The notes under the pieces were generated by a model. That model was not told the origin of the DNA. It saw only the letters and a program-made list of their open reading frames with translations, and ran no database searches. Both the position numbers and the translations under genes were made by a program. 52,389 nt of DNA. Source: an uncultured Bacteroidales bacterium. GTDB lineage: Bacteria; Bacteroidota; Bacteroidia; Bacteroidales; Bacteroidaceae. This document shows, in pieces, positions 34,470 to 43,454 of the stretch. The stretch lies in the NCBI GenBank assembly GCA_902779165.1, contig CACZAN010000022.1:1-52389 (forward strand), read 5' to 3'. Numbering within the stretch: the stretch's first letter is position 1; each line of letters opens with the position of its first letter.

Positions 34470-34537
34470 CCCCGCAATTTGTGGGTTTTGAGCCTCTGAA
34501 TCACGTGAATCACGTAACTAAAAATATCAAAAGTCCT

Positions 34538-36625
34538 ATGAAACGTTTTCTTTTATCGATTTTTGTGATGGCGTCTGCTGCAGTCTGCAACGCCCAGAAT
34601 CCCTATCTGCCCCTGTGGGAGCATCTTCCTGATGGCGAGCCGCGAGTCTTTGAGGATCCAGACCAGCCCGGCAAGTTCCGTGCATATATCATCGGATCCC
34701 ACGATGTCACCTACACCGCCTACTGCGGTCCCGATATCCGAATGTGGTCGGCACCCGTCGAGGACCTGACGCAGTGGCGCGACGAAGGTCCCATCTTCAC
34801 GTGGTTCGTCAATGGTCAATGGGATACGATGTTTGCGCCTGACCTCGTGGAAGTCAGAGACAAGGTGACGGGTAAGAAAACCTACTGGCTCTATCCCCAC
34901 TCTCGCGGATGGGGGCGTATCGCCATGGTCTGCAAGAGCGACCGCCCCAACGGCCCCTTCACTCCTGTAAACCTCAATGCCGAAGGCACCCGCTGCCTGG
35001 ATGGCTCGCTCATAGACTTCGACCCCTCGGTGTTCATCGAGAACATCACCGACAAGAAAGATAAGGACTTCGACAAGGGCTACCGTGCCTATGTCTTCTA
35101 CGGCTTTCAGCACTCCACCGCTTGCGAACTTGACCAGAACACGATGTACAGCAAGCGCCCAGGCACGGAACTGATAGATCCCTTCATCCCCGCCAGCAGC
35201 CACGATGGTCGCCTCCTCGACAAGGAAGGCTCTACCTATCCTGCTCTCTACAAAGGCCAGAACCCCTTGGACTTCAATTTCTTCGAAGCCAGCAGCATCC
35301 GTCAGGTCGGCAACAAGTATGTGATGGTCTTCTCCGGCTACAGCGGCAAGGAGTACGGCTTAGGCAATACCAATAGTGCCCTGCGCTATGCTTATGGAGA
35401 TTCTCCACTTGGTCCTTGGCGTGCCGGTGGCGTGCTCGTCGACAGCCGCGGCGTGGTGCTGAATGAGGATGGCTCCAAGCTGATTACTTCCAACGCCGGC
35501 CACAACACCCACGGATCGCTGCAGGAAATCAACGGCCAGTGGTATGTCTTCTATCACCGTCCTCCCCGCGGCTTCGGCAATGCCCGTCAGCCAATGGTGG
35601 CTCCCGTGAAGATTGAATGGGACAAGAAGCCTGTGGCCAAGGGCGGACAGGTGCGCATCACCGCCTACGACCCCTTCACTCCCAACAATGAGTGGACAGC
35701 CAAGGCCAGCGACGGTAACGAATATCGTGGCGCAGAGGTCACCAGCGAAGGTTTCCAGATCTTCGGTCTCCCGCCCTACGCCTACTACTCTGCAGGTATC
35801 GCCTGCTACATGACGGGTCCTGGTTCCAACGAATGGATGCAGGACAACCACGATGTGTGGTCGAACCACATGGACCTCGTCGGCATCAAGAACGGTGGTG
35901 TCGTGGGCTTCAAGTACTTCGGCTTCGGTGGTCTTGAGCAGTCGCAGAAGGGTGTGCCCGCCTTCGAGGGCACCAAGCAGGGCAACCACACCCACTTCAA
36001 CCTCTACATCACTCCCAGCGGCAAGGGTGCCTTCCGGATCCGTGTGATGCTCGACGCTCCCTACGCCAACGGCACTTGGAACGGTCGTGAGATAGGTGTC
36101 TTTGAGGTCGATGCCGATGCCGATGCAAAGCGCGAACCCATAGTCCTCTCCAAAATAATGGACGCTGTCGAAGGGCTCACCGGAAAGCACGCTATCTACC
36201 TCGTCGTTGAAGGACCTGAAATCGAAGAACCCCAGCAGCCGCAGGGACGTCCGCAATGGGGGCGCCGCCAGCAGCCCCAGCGTCCGCAGGGTCTCTTTGA
36301 CCTCCACGGGCTGGGCTTCAGCAAGAACGGCAGCATTGAAGTGCCCATTGAGCAGTGGAAAGGGAAGTATGCTGTCGCTGCGGTCACCATCACAGTCGAT
36401 GGCCAGCGCCTGAACATCCCCGCTACGCCTATCTACAGCACCAACGCTAACGGCTACACCGATGCCACTCACTATCAGGTCTATGCCCCGCTGAAGGAGA
36501 ATTCCGAAATCAAGGCCACTTCCGAACTGCCAGGCGTGCAGTTTGAAATCAGCTCTATTTCAGCTGGTCGCGCTACCGTCCGCGCCACCTGGCAGGGTAA
36601 GACGAAGACGTTCCTGATTAATTGA
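34538..36625 (+). CDS. GH43-like glycoside hydrolase, secreted
   Basis: About 695 aa; ATG 34538 gives a signal peptide (MKRFLLSIFVMASAAVCNAQ). The N-terminal 330 residues look like a five-bladed GH43 propeller: RVFEDPDQPGKFRAYIIGSHD, FAPDLVEV, DGSLIDFDPSVFIEN (acidic helper Asp) and FFEASSIRQVGNKYVMVFSG (probable acid Glu). HGSLQEINGQWYVFYHR also fits. A beta-sandwich, probably carbohydrate-binding, follows from about 370. Near residue 570 a Gln/Pro/Arg-rich linker (QQPQGRPQWGRRQQPQRPQG) precedes a second beta domain. It probably acts on arabinose- or xylose-containing plant glycans with the GH31 enzyme 24 bp downstream. Confidence 0.8.
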   Translation: MKRFLLSIFVMASAAVCNAQNPYLPLWEHLPDGEPRVFEDPDQPGKFRAYIIGSHDVTYTAYCGPDIRMWSAPVEDLTQWRDEGPIFTWFVNGQWDTMFAPDLVEVRDKVTGKKTYWLYPHSRGWGRIAMVCKSDRPNGPFTPVNLNAEGTRCLDGSLIDFDPSVFIENITDKKDKDFDKGYRAYVFYGFQHSTACELDQNTMYSKRPGTELIDPFIPASSHDGRLLDKEGSTYPALYKGQNPLDFNFFEASSIRQVGNKYVMVFSGYSGKEYGLGNTNSALRYAYGDSPLGPWRAGGVLVDSRGVVLNEDGSKLITSNAGHNTHGSLQEINGQWYVFYHRPPRGFGNARQPMVAPVKIEWDKKPVAKGGQVRITAYDPFTPNNEWTAKASDGNEYRGAEVTSEGFQIFGLPPYAYYSAGIACYMTGPGSNEWMQDNHDVWSNHMDLVGIKNGGVVGFKYFGFGGLEQSQKGVPAFEGTKQGNHTHFNLYITPSGKGAFRIRVMLDAPYANGTWNGREIGVFEVDADADAKREPIVLSKIMDAVEGLTGKHAIYLVVEGPEIEEPQQPQGRPQWGRRQQPQRPQGLFDLHGLGFSKNGSIEVPIEQWKGKYAVAAVTITVDGQRLNIPATPIYSTNANGYTDATHYQVYAPLKENSEIKATSELPGVQFEISSISAGRATVRATWQGKTKTFLIN

Positions 36626-36649
36626 TAATGCATAATTGAGAATAGAAAG

Positions 36650-39052
36650 ATGAAAAAAGCACTATTAACTTTGACTTCGCTGCTGATGAGCCTCGGCCTC
36701 GCAGCTCAGGTAATAACGTTCTACACTCCGCAGACGGTTCGCGTGCAGAAAGCTGCTGCCGGCCAGGCACCCGTCCGCAAGTATAACTTCGTGGTGACAA
36801 CTCAGCCCGAGGCGGTGAAGGTGAAGACCACGACCAAAGGAGATCTTGTGACCTACGCCTCATCGGCTCTTGTGGTCACCGTCAACACCCGCACTCAGCA
36901 GGTCTCCTTCGCAGATGCTAAAGGACACGCACTTGTTGCTGAAGGTGCCATGTCGTTGACTCCCATAGCCGAAGGTCCCGACCAAGGCAGCTACCATGTG
37001 CGGCAGTCGTGGGCGCTGGCCGACGACGAGCCCCTCTACGGCGTAGGACTCTTGCAAAATGGCAAGATGAGCCAGCGCGGCGAGAAACGTCTGATGACCC
37101 AGTCCAATCTTGAGGACTTCGCCAATGTCTTCCAGAGTGTAAAGGGCTACGGCATATTCTGGGACAACTACTCGCCTACGGAACTCGATTCCCGTAGCGG
37201 ACTTACCCTTGAATCCCAAGTCGGCGAGGGCGTCGACTATTACTTCATGTATGGCGGTTCTGCAGATGGCGTCATCCGCGAATTGCGCCATCTGACGGGC
37301 CGTTCACCCATGCTTCCTCTTTGGACCTACGGTTTCCATCAGAGCCGAGAGCGCTACAAGTCGCAGGAAGAACTGCTCGAGGTCGTTGATACATACCGCC
37401 GCCTTGGAGTGCCCCTCGATGGCATCATTCAGGACTGGCAGTACTGGGGCAGTAACTATAACTGGAATGCGATGGAATTCCTCAACGAGAACTTTCAGGG
37501 CGGACAACGTATGATCGACCAGGTACATCAGAAATACCACGCACACATGAGCATCAGTATCTGGGCCAGCTTCGGACCTTTCACCAAGGGGTATAAGCAG
37601 ATGGAAGAAAAAGGCTACCTGATGAACTTCGAGACTTGGCCCCAAAGCGGACTTCCCATGTGGCCTCCTCGTATGGACTATCCCAGCGGTGTCCGCGTTT
37701 ATGCCCCCTACGCCACCGAGGCACGTAACATCTACTGGGAGAACCTCTCGCGCCTGCATAAGATGGGTATTGATGCCTGGTGGATGGACTCCACCGACCC
37801 GGATCACCACAGCTTCAAGGATAGCGACCTCGATGAGATCATCACTACTGCTGACAACCAGCGAGGTTCCTACCGCAGCGTGCGCAATGCCTTCCCGTTG
37901 GCCACCGTGCAGGGCGTCTATGACAGCCAGCGCGCCGTCGATACAGCCAAGCGCGTGTTCATCCTCACCCGCAGCTACTTCGCTGGCCAGCAACGTACAG
38001 GTGCCAACACGTGGAGCGGTGATATAAACTCCAGCTGGGAGAGCCTGCGCAAACAGATTCCCATCTGCCTGAACTACACCCTTACCGGCAACCCGCAGGT
38101 CAACACCGATATTGGCGGTTTCTTCGCAGGAGCCTACAGCACCCTCGGCCATAACTCCGCCACGCGTAATCCTCAGTTCCAGGAGCTATACGTCCGCTGG
38201 ATACAGTTCGGCGCCTTCTGTCCGATGATGCGCAGCCACGGTGCCGACGTCTATCGTGAGCTTTACTACTATGGGCAGCCTGGCGAACCCGTCTTTGAGG
38301 CACTCGTTGATGCCGTACGTCTGCGCTACCGCATGCTGCCCTATATCTACAGCACCTCCTGGCAGGTTTCCAAGAATGACGACAGCTTCATGCGAGCCCT
38401 CGTCATGGACTTCCCCAACGACAAGAAAGTGTGGGACATGAACTCCGAGTACCTTTTCGGCCGTTCGCTGCTGGTTGTTCCTGTTACTAAACCTCTTTAC
38501 ACCGAAGAGAGAATCATCCGCACCAACGAGATGTCTGGATGGGATCGTCAGAATCAGGGCGAACGTCAGGAACGCGCCTATCCCACCATTGATTGGAGCC
38601 AGACTCACACCTATGAGGCCTACCTTCCCGCTGGCACCGACTGGTATGATTACTGGACAGGCCAGCGTCTGCAGGGTGGACAGACTGTCACCTCCACCAT
38701 CCCGCTCAACCACAGTCCCCTCTATGTCCGTGCTGGCAGCATCCTTCCCGTCGGTCCCGATGTGCAGTACGCCGCCGAGAAGCCTTGGGATGACCTTGAA
38801 CTTATCGTCTATCCCGGTGCTAATGCCACCTTCACCCTCTATGAGGACGAAGGCGACAACTATAACTACGAGCGTGGCCAGTACACAGAGATTCCCATCA
38901 CCTGGAACGACCGCAGCCGTACCCTCACCCTCGGCCGCCGCAATGGCTCTTATCCAGGAATGATCACCACCCGCCAGTTCCGCATCCGCACCATCAGCGG
39001 TCAAACCAAGACCGTCCGCTACGCTGGCGAGAAGCAGACTGTTAAGCTCTAA
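36650..39052 (+). CDS. GH31 alpha-glycosidase, secreted
   Basis: An 800-aa product with a signal peptide (to about residue 20). An N-terminal beta-sandwich is followed by the GH31 barrel: PLWTYGFHQSRERYKSQEE, DGIIQDWQYWG, nucleophile Asp380 in DAWWMDSTDPD, and acid/base Asp458 in NTWSGDINSSW. FGAFCPMMRSHG and LRYRMLPYIYS are further family signatures. The C-terminal domains contain YVRAGSILPVGP and YEDEGDNYNYERG. The variant WWMDSTDPD fits alpha-xylosidase or alpha-glucosidase subgroups; the exact substrate is not readable. With GH43 upstream it forms a small glycan-degrading operon; no SusC/SusD pair is in view. Confidence 0.93.
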   Translation: MKKALLTLTSLLMSLGLAAQVITFYTPQTVRVQKAAAGQAPVRKYNFVVTTQPEAVKVKTTTKGDLVTYASSALVVTVNTRTQQVSFADAKGHALVAEGAMSLTPIAEGPDQGSYHVRQSWALADDEPLYGVGLLQNGKMSQRGEKRLMTQSNLEDFANVFQSVKGYGIFWDNYSPTELDSRSGLTLESQVGEGVDYYFMYGGSADGVIRELRHLTGRSPMLPLWTYGFHQSRERYKSQEELLEVVDTYRRLGVPLDGIIQDWQYWGSNYNWNAMEFLNENFQGGQRMIDQVHQKYHAHMSISIWASFGPFTKGYKQMEEKGYLMNFETWPQSGLPMWPPRMDYPSGVRVYAPYATEARNIYWENLSRLHKMGIDAWWMDSTDPDHHSFKDSDLDEIITTADNQRGSYRSVRNAFPLATVQGVYDSQRAVDTAKRVFILTRSYFAGQQRTGANTWSGDINSSWESLRKQIPICLNYTLTGNPQVNTDIGGFFAGAYSTLGHNSATRNPQFQELYVRWIQFGAFCPMMRSHGADVYRELYYYGQPGEPVFEALVDAVRLRYRMLPYIYSTSWQVSKNDDSFMRALVMDFPNDKKVWDMNSEYLFGRSLLVVPVTKPLYTEERIIRTNEMSGWDRQNQGERQERAYPTIDWSQTHTYEAYLPAGTDWYDYWTGQRLQGGQTVTSTIPLNHSPLYVRAGSILPVGPDVQYAAEKPWDDLELIVYPGANATFTLYEDEGDNYNYERGQYTEIPITWNDRSRTLTLGRRNGSYPGMITTRQFRIRTISGQTKTVRYAGEKQTVKL

Positions 39053-39085
39053 TAGTCAGACAGTTTTTCTACATCATACACAAAT

Positions 39086-39120
39086 AAGCTCCGCCGCGTC
39101 ATCACAACGCAGCGGAGCTT
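39086..39120 (+). terminator. Terminator of the GH43-GH31 operon
   Basis: AAGCTCCGCCGC pairs with GCAGCGGAGCTT (one mismatch) around an 11-nt loop, followed by CATTTTTC. It lies 34 nt after the GH31 stop. Confidence 0.8.
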
Positions 39121-39141
39121 CATTTTTCAATTTTAACTTCG

Positions 39142-39260
39142 TTCTTGAAGTGTCAAGCGTCGCAAGCGCCGAGCGGACTTTTGTCACGAAAGGCTACGGG
39201 TAGGCGAGCTTGGCTCGGGAATCTCGGCCATTTCAAGCAAGCTTGGTGGCGCTCGCTGCT
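39142..39260. repeat. Dispersed repeat copy (relative of positions 1-35 and 160-210)
   Basis: GTTCTTGAAGTGTCAAGCGTC followed by a GCCGAGCGG phrase matches the reverse complement of 1-35. The phrase TCACGAAAGGCTACGGGT resembles 163-180. The last codons of the M15 peptidase gene run into this repeat. Confidence 0.55.
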
Positions 39261-39741
39261 CCAAAAGTTCAATTTTCAATCTCCCCGCCATCTGCCTGTT
39301 TTCTCCTTCCCGCTTCAGCGAGACGTGAATCCAGTAGCTGTTGCCGCTGTGCTCGCGCAGGAGCTGGTCGAAGTGGAGGTTATCCATGATCCACTCTGCC
39401 CACTCGCGCATCTTCTTCCGCGCTTCTGGGCTATGGGAGTCGGGCACCAGCCTCCCCGCCTTATCGGTTGACGGGCTGAAGGGACAGATATCCGCCGCCT
39501 CGCCGCGCATGTGCTGGCTGTTGCGGACTCCGCCCACCGCCTTGTTGAGCTCCGCGCAGCGGTAGCCGCTGCTGACATAAATAGGTTCGCCGAAGTGCTC
39601 TCTCAGAGGTTCCAGCACCTCCTCGCACAAGTGCCTGATATTCGGCACCAATGCCGCCGGCACTCGGTTGTCGATGTGGAGTTGAGCGGCCGTCCCCGAC
39701 CGCTCGAACTCTTCTAATGTAAAATGTTTTGTCAATTGCAT
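39184..39741 (-). CDS. Peptidase M15-like (D-Ala-D-Ala carboxypeptidase fold)
   Basis: A 185-aa product without a signal peptide. It starts LTKHFTLEEFERS, as in M15A proteins, and has the zinc-site pattern IYVSSGYRCAELNKAVGGVRNSQHMRGEAADI (about 55-88), with SxHxxGxAxD the key motif, and a later WIHVSL with the third zinc His. Such enzymes cut peptidoglycan peptides and occur in phages and in Bacteroidota mobile regions. The end (EQRAPPSLLEMAEIPEPSSPTRSLS) is coded by the dispersed repeat, so the original stop was probably earlier. The gene overlaps the upstream 136-aa gene by 10 bp. Confidence 0.85.
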   Translation of the reverse strand: MQLTKHFTLEEFERSGTAAQLHIDNRVPAALVPNIRHLCEEVLEPLREHFGEPIYVSSGYRCAELNKAVGGVRNSQHMRGEAADICPFSPSTDKAGRLVPDSHSPEARKKMREWAEWIMDNLHFDQLLREHSGNSYWIHVSLKREGENRQMAGRLKIELLEQRAPPSLLEMAEIPEPSSPTRSLS

Positions 39742-40142
39742 AACTCTAAACTTTTAACTCTTAAACTCTTCTTATTCACATTTATCGGTGTACTCTTCGG
39801 ATACGCCACGCTGTACGCGGCGTCGAGGGCTCGGAGGTTTACGCGGTAGTAGCTGATGCCCAGCCGTACCGACACGATGGCGCGCAGCAGTTCGCGGTGT
39901 TTGCGGGGATAGAGCGAGGGCGGTGGCAGTTCATCGTAGCCGCAGGGTGTGTCCTCATCGTCGAGGTCTATGCGGTGGATGACCTCCCAGATGAAGTCGT
40001 CGTTGGCGCGGAGGCCAAACCACGACCGCAGCAAGTTCCTGATACAGAACCGCTTGTGCTGTCCGGCCAGAAGGCGCCTCGTGCGCCCCAGCCGTAGCCA
40101 GAGCTGCACGAAGCATTCTTGGGTGTTTTCAATGGTAATCAT
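39732..40142 (-). CDS. Conserved-looking small basic protein, unknown function
   Basis: About 136 aa from ATG 40142. It is Arg-rich with a helical N-terminal half (ENTQECFVQLWLRLGRTRRLLAGQHKRFCIRNLLRSWFGL). A second segment, RKHRELLRAIVSVRLGISYYRVNLRALDAAYSVAY, may also be helical. I do not recognise the family. The last residues (NKKSLRVKSLELCN) are coded by a period-8 array (39741-39771), so the C-terminus is likely not conserved. It sits between the DUF3987 gene and the M15 gene. Confidence 0.55.
   Translation of the reverse strand: MITIENTQECFVQLWLRLGRTRRLLAGQHKRFCIRNLLRSWFGLRANDDFIWEVIHRIDLDDEDTPCGYDELPPPSLYPRKHRELLRAIVSVRLGISYYRVNLRALDAAYSVAYPKSTPINVNKKSLRVKSLELCN
39741..39771. repeat. 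Degenerate octamer array (AACTCTTA-like)
   Basis: TAACTCTA, AACTTTTA, ACTCTTA, AACTCTTC lie in tandem just above the M15 start codon and inside the end of the preceding gene. Confidence 0.65.
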
Positions 40143-40162
40143 AGTTCCATGATTCAAAAACA

Positions 40163-40196
40163 TAGATGTCCGAAGTGAGTAAGTTGTAAGTGAGTA
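40163..40196. repeat. 34-bp repeat, copy 1 (AAGTGAGT units)
   Basis: Internally made of AAGTGAGT, AAGTTGT, AAGTGAGT. The same 34 bp occur at 51884-51917 in the same orientation, and most of it inverted at 51679-51712. Here it fills the gap between the DUF3987 stop and the next start. Confidence 0.95.
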
Positions 40197-40199
40197 TCC

Positions 40200-42761
40200 T
40201 TACGGCAACTCACTCACTGCCTTCTTATATAAGCCGTACTTCACTACCTCTATCACCCCGTCGTTGCGGAAACGGGTGATGGCACGCGAAGCGGCTTGCT
40301 GCGAGACCTCGAAGACCTCCATAAACTGCTGCGTCTTGAACTCATCGGGCAACTTGCGGAAACACTCGCTGTAGCGGGTGGTGCGCTTCCTCACCACGAA
40401 CTCCTTGTTCTGGTCGGCATAGTAGTTGAAGGCCATTTCGCCGAAGAAGAAGTGCTGGCAGCGGTACTGAATCTCCATCGCCAGGCGGCAGAGGCGCTTG
40501 TCCACCTCGTCCATGGTCAGCGTCTTCGACTCCTGCCACTCGTCCCAATGGCGCATCAGGATGAAGGGCAGGCTGATGCCGATGCCATAGTAGGGGATGC
40601 GCTTCAACAGGGAGCGATCGGCCTTGTCGCCATTGAACTCAGCGATTTCCAGGTGTGAGGACTGCCATTCGTAGGTCTCGTCGTTCAGGGGCTCGATGGG
40701 GATTTCACCCTCCACCTTGTTCAGGTTCTGTGCCCACGTGCTCAGGGTCTCGCTGGCTGCGGGGTCCACCTGCTGATGGCGCTGGGCGAGGCCTTTGTCG
40801 GGCAGGGGGATTACGGCCAGGCGGGTGCTCATTCCCGTGCCGAAATTGCGCTGGTTCACCTTGCGGTGCAGGGCGTAGGGCGTGCCGGTGTAGATGAAGT
40901 TCCAGAAGACGTTGAACATGCCCGTGATGCTCTCCTGATTGGCATACATCTGGCCGTCCTGCTCATTGTGGAATGCCTTTAACTCCATGATTTCGCGGTC
41001 TTTCCAGTCGCCGCCCTTGTTGTTCTTGGTGACGTTGTCCAGCTCCGAATCGAAGGAGAACATGTGGAGGTTCAGGCGCTGCCCCTGAATGGTCTCCACG
41101 GCGGCCAGCATGTGGCGGATGAACTCGCCCGTGGCCGTTCTGGCTGGGTGAACCCTGATAGCCACTACGGGCTTCTTCAGCGCGTCGCCCTTCTGTGCCT
41201 TGGTGGAGGTGGTGCGCTCTGTGCGCCCTTCCTTGTAGCGATTCACGGCATCGATGCCGGCCTGATCAGCCTGAATCATCGGCTCGGCAATCTTGAAGTA
41301 GAACTTCTCGATGACGTTCTTTCCTGCGCCAGGGTCGCCGATGATGAAGATGCAGTAGTTCAGGCGGCGCATGACCTCTGGCTCATACCAGAAGTGGTAC
41401 CACGCCCTTGTCATCAACGTTCCGAACAGGGCAGCACTGGAGAAGAGCACAGCCGGCAGCTTATGTGGGTGCACATTCAGGAACAGCTCCTTCATGCAGG
41501 GGAATTCCTTCGACAGCTCCTGCAGCTCCTCTGCCCATTTGTCCAGAGGCAGCTGGGCGTAGATGTCGTCCCCCTGAGAGCGGAGTGTGGAGGCCTTGGC
41601 GTTCAGAGACTCGTCTTTTGATGTTGCCCCCGCAGCCTCCAGGGCTTTCTGCATCCTTCGGGGTATGCCTTTCAGGAATTCGTAGCCCTGAGCACTCTTC
41701 ACCGTCTGAGCCACATCCTCGTTGCGCTCCTTGACGATATCCTTCACGAAGGGCGTCTGGCGCAGGATCTGCTCGATGAGCGAGGCGTCGTTGTCCGTGA
41801 TATACCTGAGGTGGTCGGCCAGCACCAGCGAGGTGCGATGCCTGTCGCCAGGCTCCACCTGCTTATCGCCCAGCCAGGCCTCCACGATCTTCGAGTAGGG
41901 GACGCCGTGGTAGGAGGCCACCCCTAACCCATCCCCAGGTGAGGGGGATTCGTTGCCGCTTGGTTGGTTTGCTGCCTGCTTGGACTCCCCTCCCTTTGGG
42001 TGTTGGGCCACGCCTTTACTCTTCCCTTCCCTGTAAAGCTCCGTATACTTCTCTGCAAATTCCCTGTTCTCATACGTGAACAGTTCCTTGTCCAAGTACA
42101 GGATATCCTCCTCCTTACAGATGAAGCTCATGCGCGAGGCATCCTTGCAGCTCTCGTCCACCTCCACGCCCAGCACCTCAGCCATCGCGTGCTGGTTGTC
42201 GATGAGGTTGCCCTTGGCGGCATCTGCCTTGAACACGATCTTCAGGCCCTTGCCGCTCGGCGTGATGTACACCAGGAGGATAGAAGACCCACCCTGCCCG
42301 TTGGGCATCCCTCCCGTAATGGAGGGAGTTGGCTGCGCTTGAATTCCGAACAGTTCCGGGTGCTCCTGCTGCCACTTCTGGAACAATTCTCTTGGAGCCA
42401 TGCTCATATTCTCGAGCATTTCCTCCTTCCTTCCGGAGGCCTCCCCTCCTTTACGGGAGGGGTCGGGGGTGGGTCTTTCGGGTGTGGGTCTGTTCAGATG
42501 GTCGATATCCATCACCACCAGTCCCGTCAGCCTTGTGGCAGCCTGCTTGCGCCAGCGTCCCATCTTGCCGGCTTTCGACAGCGTCTCGTCGAAGGTCGCC
42601 TGGAAGATGAAGGCAGGCAGCTTGCGCTTCAGCGACTGGTCGCCCGTCTGGCGGAACCGATCGATGAGCTCCGCCCAGAGAGTGCCCCTGACGAGCGCAT
42701 AGAACTGCGACTCGTCAACGGGCATCGTTGGTTGTGTGAAATTTTTCTGGAAACTAAACAT
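40200..42761 (-). CDS. DUF3987/BT4734-type primase-helicase-like protein
   Basis: An 853-aa product. N-terminal part (about 1-230) resembles the BT4734/VirE-N archaeo-eukaryotic primase-like domain (LTGLVVMDIDHLN with the D-x-D pair near 85; PSGKGLKIVFKAD near 170). A DUF3987 ATPase follows, with Walker A FIIGDPGAGKNV near 474-482. The C-terminus has a winged helix (VFEVSQQAASRAITRFRNDGV). Such proteins occur near HU-like, SSB-like and lysin genes in Bacteroidota. Four Pro/Gly/Ser-rich segments (PTPDPSRKGG near 98, PTPSITGG near 145, HPKGGESKQ near 255, SPSPGDGLG near 273) are coded by hairpin-forming repeats inserted in frame. Role in DNA replication is inferred only. Confidence 0.85.
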   Translation of the reverse strand: MFSFQKNFTQPTMPVDESQFYALVRGTLWAELIDRFRQTGDQSLKRKLPAFIFQATFDETLSKAGKMGRWRKQAATRLTGLVVMDIDHLNRPTPERPTPDPSRKGGEASGRKEEMLENMSMAPRELFQKWQQEHPELFGIQAQPTPSITGGMPNGQGGSSILLVYITPSGKGLKIVFKADAAKGNLIDNQHAMAEVLGVEVDESCKDASRMSFICKEEDILYLDKELFTYENREFAEKYTELYREGKSKGVAQHPKGGESKQAANQPSGNESPSPGDGLGVASYHGVPYSKIVEAWLGDKQVEPGDRHRTSLVLADHLRYITDNDASLIEQILRQTPFVKDIVKERNEDVAQTVKSAQGYEFLKGIPRRMQKALEAAGATSKDESLNAKASTLRSQGDDIYAQLPLDKWAEELQELSKEFPCMKELFLNVHPHKLPAVLFSSAALFGTLMTRAWYHFWYEPEVMRRLNYCIFIIGDPGAGKNVIEKFYFKIAEPMIQADQAGIDAVNRYKEGRTERTTSTKAQKGDALKKPVVAIRVHPARTATGEFIRHMLAAVETIQGQRLNLHMFSFDSELDNVTKNNKGGDWKDREIMELKAFHNEQDGQMYANQESITGMFNVFWNFIYTGTPYALHRKVNQRNFGTGMSTRLAVIPLPDKGLAQRHQQVDPAASETLSTWAQNLNKVEGEIPIEPLNDETYEWQSSHLEIAEFNGDKADRSLLKRIPYYGIGISLPFILMRHWDEWQESKTLTMDEVDKRLCRLAMEIQYRCQHFFFGEMAFNYYADQNKEFVVRKRTTRYSECFRKLPDEFKTQQFMEVFEVSQQAASRAITRFRNDGVIEVVKYGLYKKAVSELP
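41920..42471. repeat. Four intragenic GC-rich palindromic repeats
   Basis: ATCCCC-AGGTGA-GGGGGAT (about 41931-41949), CTCCCCTCCC (about 41985-41994), CCCTCC-CGTAAT-GGAGGG (42310-42327) with an adjacent TGCCC-GTT-GGGCA hairpin, and CCCCTCC-TTTACG-GGAGGGG (42443-42462). All lie in the DUF3987 gene, in frame, and encode linker-like residues. Confidence 0.7.
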
Positions 42762-42769
42762 GGTTAGAT

Positions 42770-42838
42770 TTTTACGATTTGACTATTTTACGATTTTCAC
42801 GATTACATTAATTTTACGATTTGACTATTTTACGATTT
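42770..42838. repeat. 27-bp direct repeat built of octamers (TTTTACGA/TTTGACTA)
   Basis: The unit TTTTACGA-TTTGACTA-TTTTACGA-TTT occurs at 42770-42796 and 42812-42838 with related octamers between. It fills the 91-bp gap between the DUF3987 start and the next stop. Confidence 0.9.
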
Positions 42839-42852
42839 CGATAATTGCTCGA

Positions 42853-43176
42853 TTAAAGCAATTCCAGTTCGCGTTCGATGAGTGCGTTCTGGGCATCGCG
42901 GATTTCGCGATCCAGCACGCCTGTCACCTTCATGGTGCCCAGCACCTTGGGGATGCTCTCATAGACCTTGATGCGTTCTGCGCTCTCCTTCACCCAGCCG
43001 TGCTCCAGCAGGCAGATCAGGCGATTGCGCTGCAAAGACTTCGGCTTGCGATTGTACGCCTTGAAGGTTAAACGACCCGTGTTCTCGTCGACATACAGAA
43101 CACCTTCCACTCTCTTGCTGCTCAGCAGCTTATCCATCACCGTGATGGCATTGTTGATAAAGATAAATTTTTTCAT
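42853..43176 (-). CDS. Small protein of unknown function
   Basis: About 107 aa; ATG 43176 (MKKFIFINNAITVMDKLLSSKRVEG) is preferred to a longer form reaching into the upstream repeat. An N-terminal beta strand, a helix with VLYVDENTGRLTFKAYNRKPKSLQRNRLICLLEHGWVKES and a C-terminal helix (DREIRDAQNALIERELELL) are visible; no family recognised. It lies between the DUF3127 gene and the primase-like gene, so a DNA-related accessory role is possible. Confidence 0.6.
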   Translation of the reverse strand: MKKFIFINNAITVMDKLLSSKRVEGVLYVDENTGRLTFKAYNRKPKSLQRNRLICLLEHGWVKESAERIKVYESIPKVLGTMKVTGVLDREIRDAQNALIERELELL

Positions 43177-43366
43177 TGTTTGAGTTGTTTTGCGAGAAGA
43201 AGTTTCCAGAATCCGGCGGCCACCTTTAATCACGTGAAGACCCCTTCCGCTTCAACTCAAATGGTTAATTTTCAATTCTCAATTCTCCGCTCGGCGCCTT
43301 CTTAAGACTCGCTTTGCTCGAATAAGCGTCCCTTTGGGCCGAGTGGCGACGCTTCACGCTTGAAGA

Positions 43367-43454
43367 ACTTGTCTACTTGTCAACTTGTCTACTTGTCTAC
43401 TTGTCTACTTGTCAACTTGTCTACTTGTCAACTTGTCTACTTGTCAACTTGTCA
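43367..43454. repeat. Eleven tandem octamers ACTTGTC(T/A)
   Basis: A perfect run of 11 units of 8 bp in which only the last base alternates T/A. The left part is intergenic; the right end runs over the DUF3127 stop codon (43444) and encodes its last residues. The remaining gap 43177-43366 holds a short AATTCTCA-type array and a copy of the GCGTCCCTTTGGGCCGAG repeat (43326-43343). Confidence 0.95.

Noticed and set aside
35360-36472. 370-aa open frame on the minus strand
   Set aside because: It is antisense to the GH43-like gene and has no recognisable motif.
43367-43454. Regular repeat array that could be taken for CRISPR
   Set aside because: Units are 8 bp without spacers and no cas gene is present; it is a simple tandem repeat.
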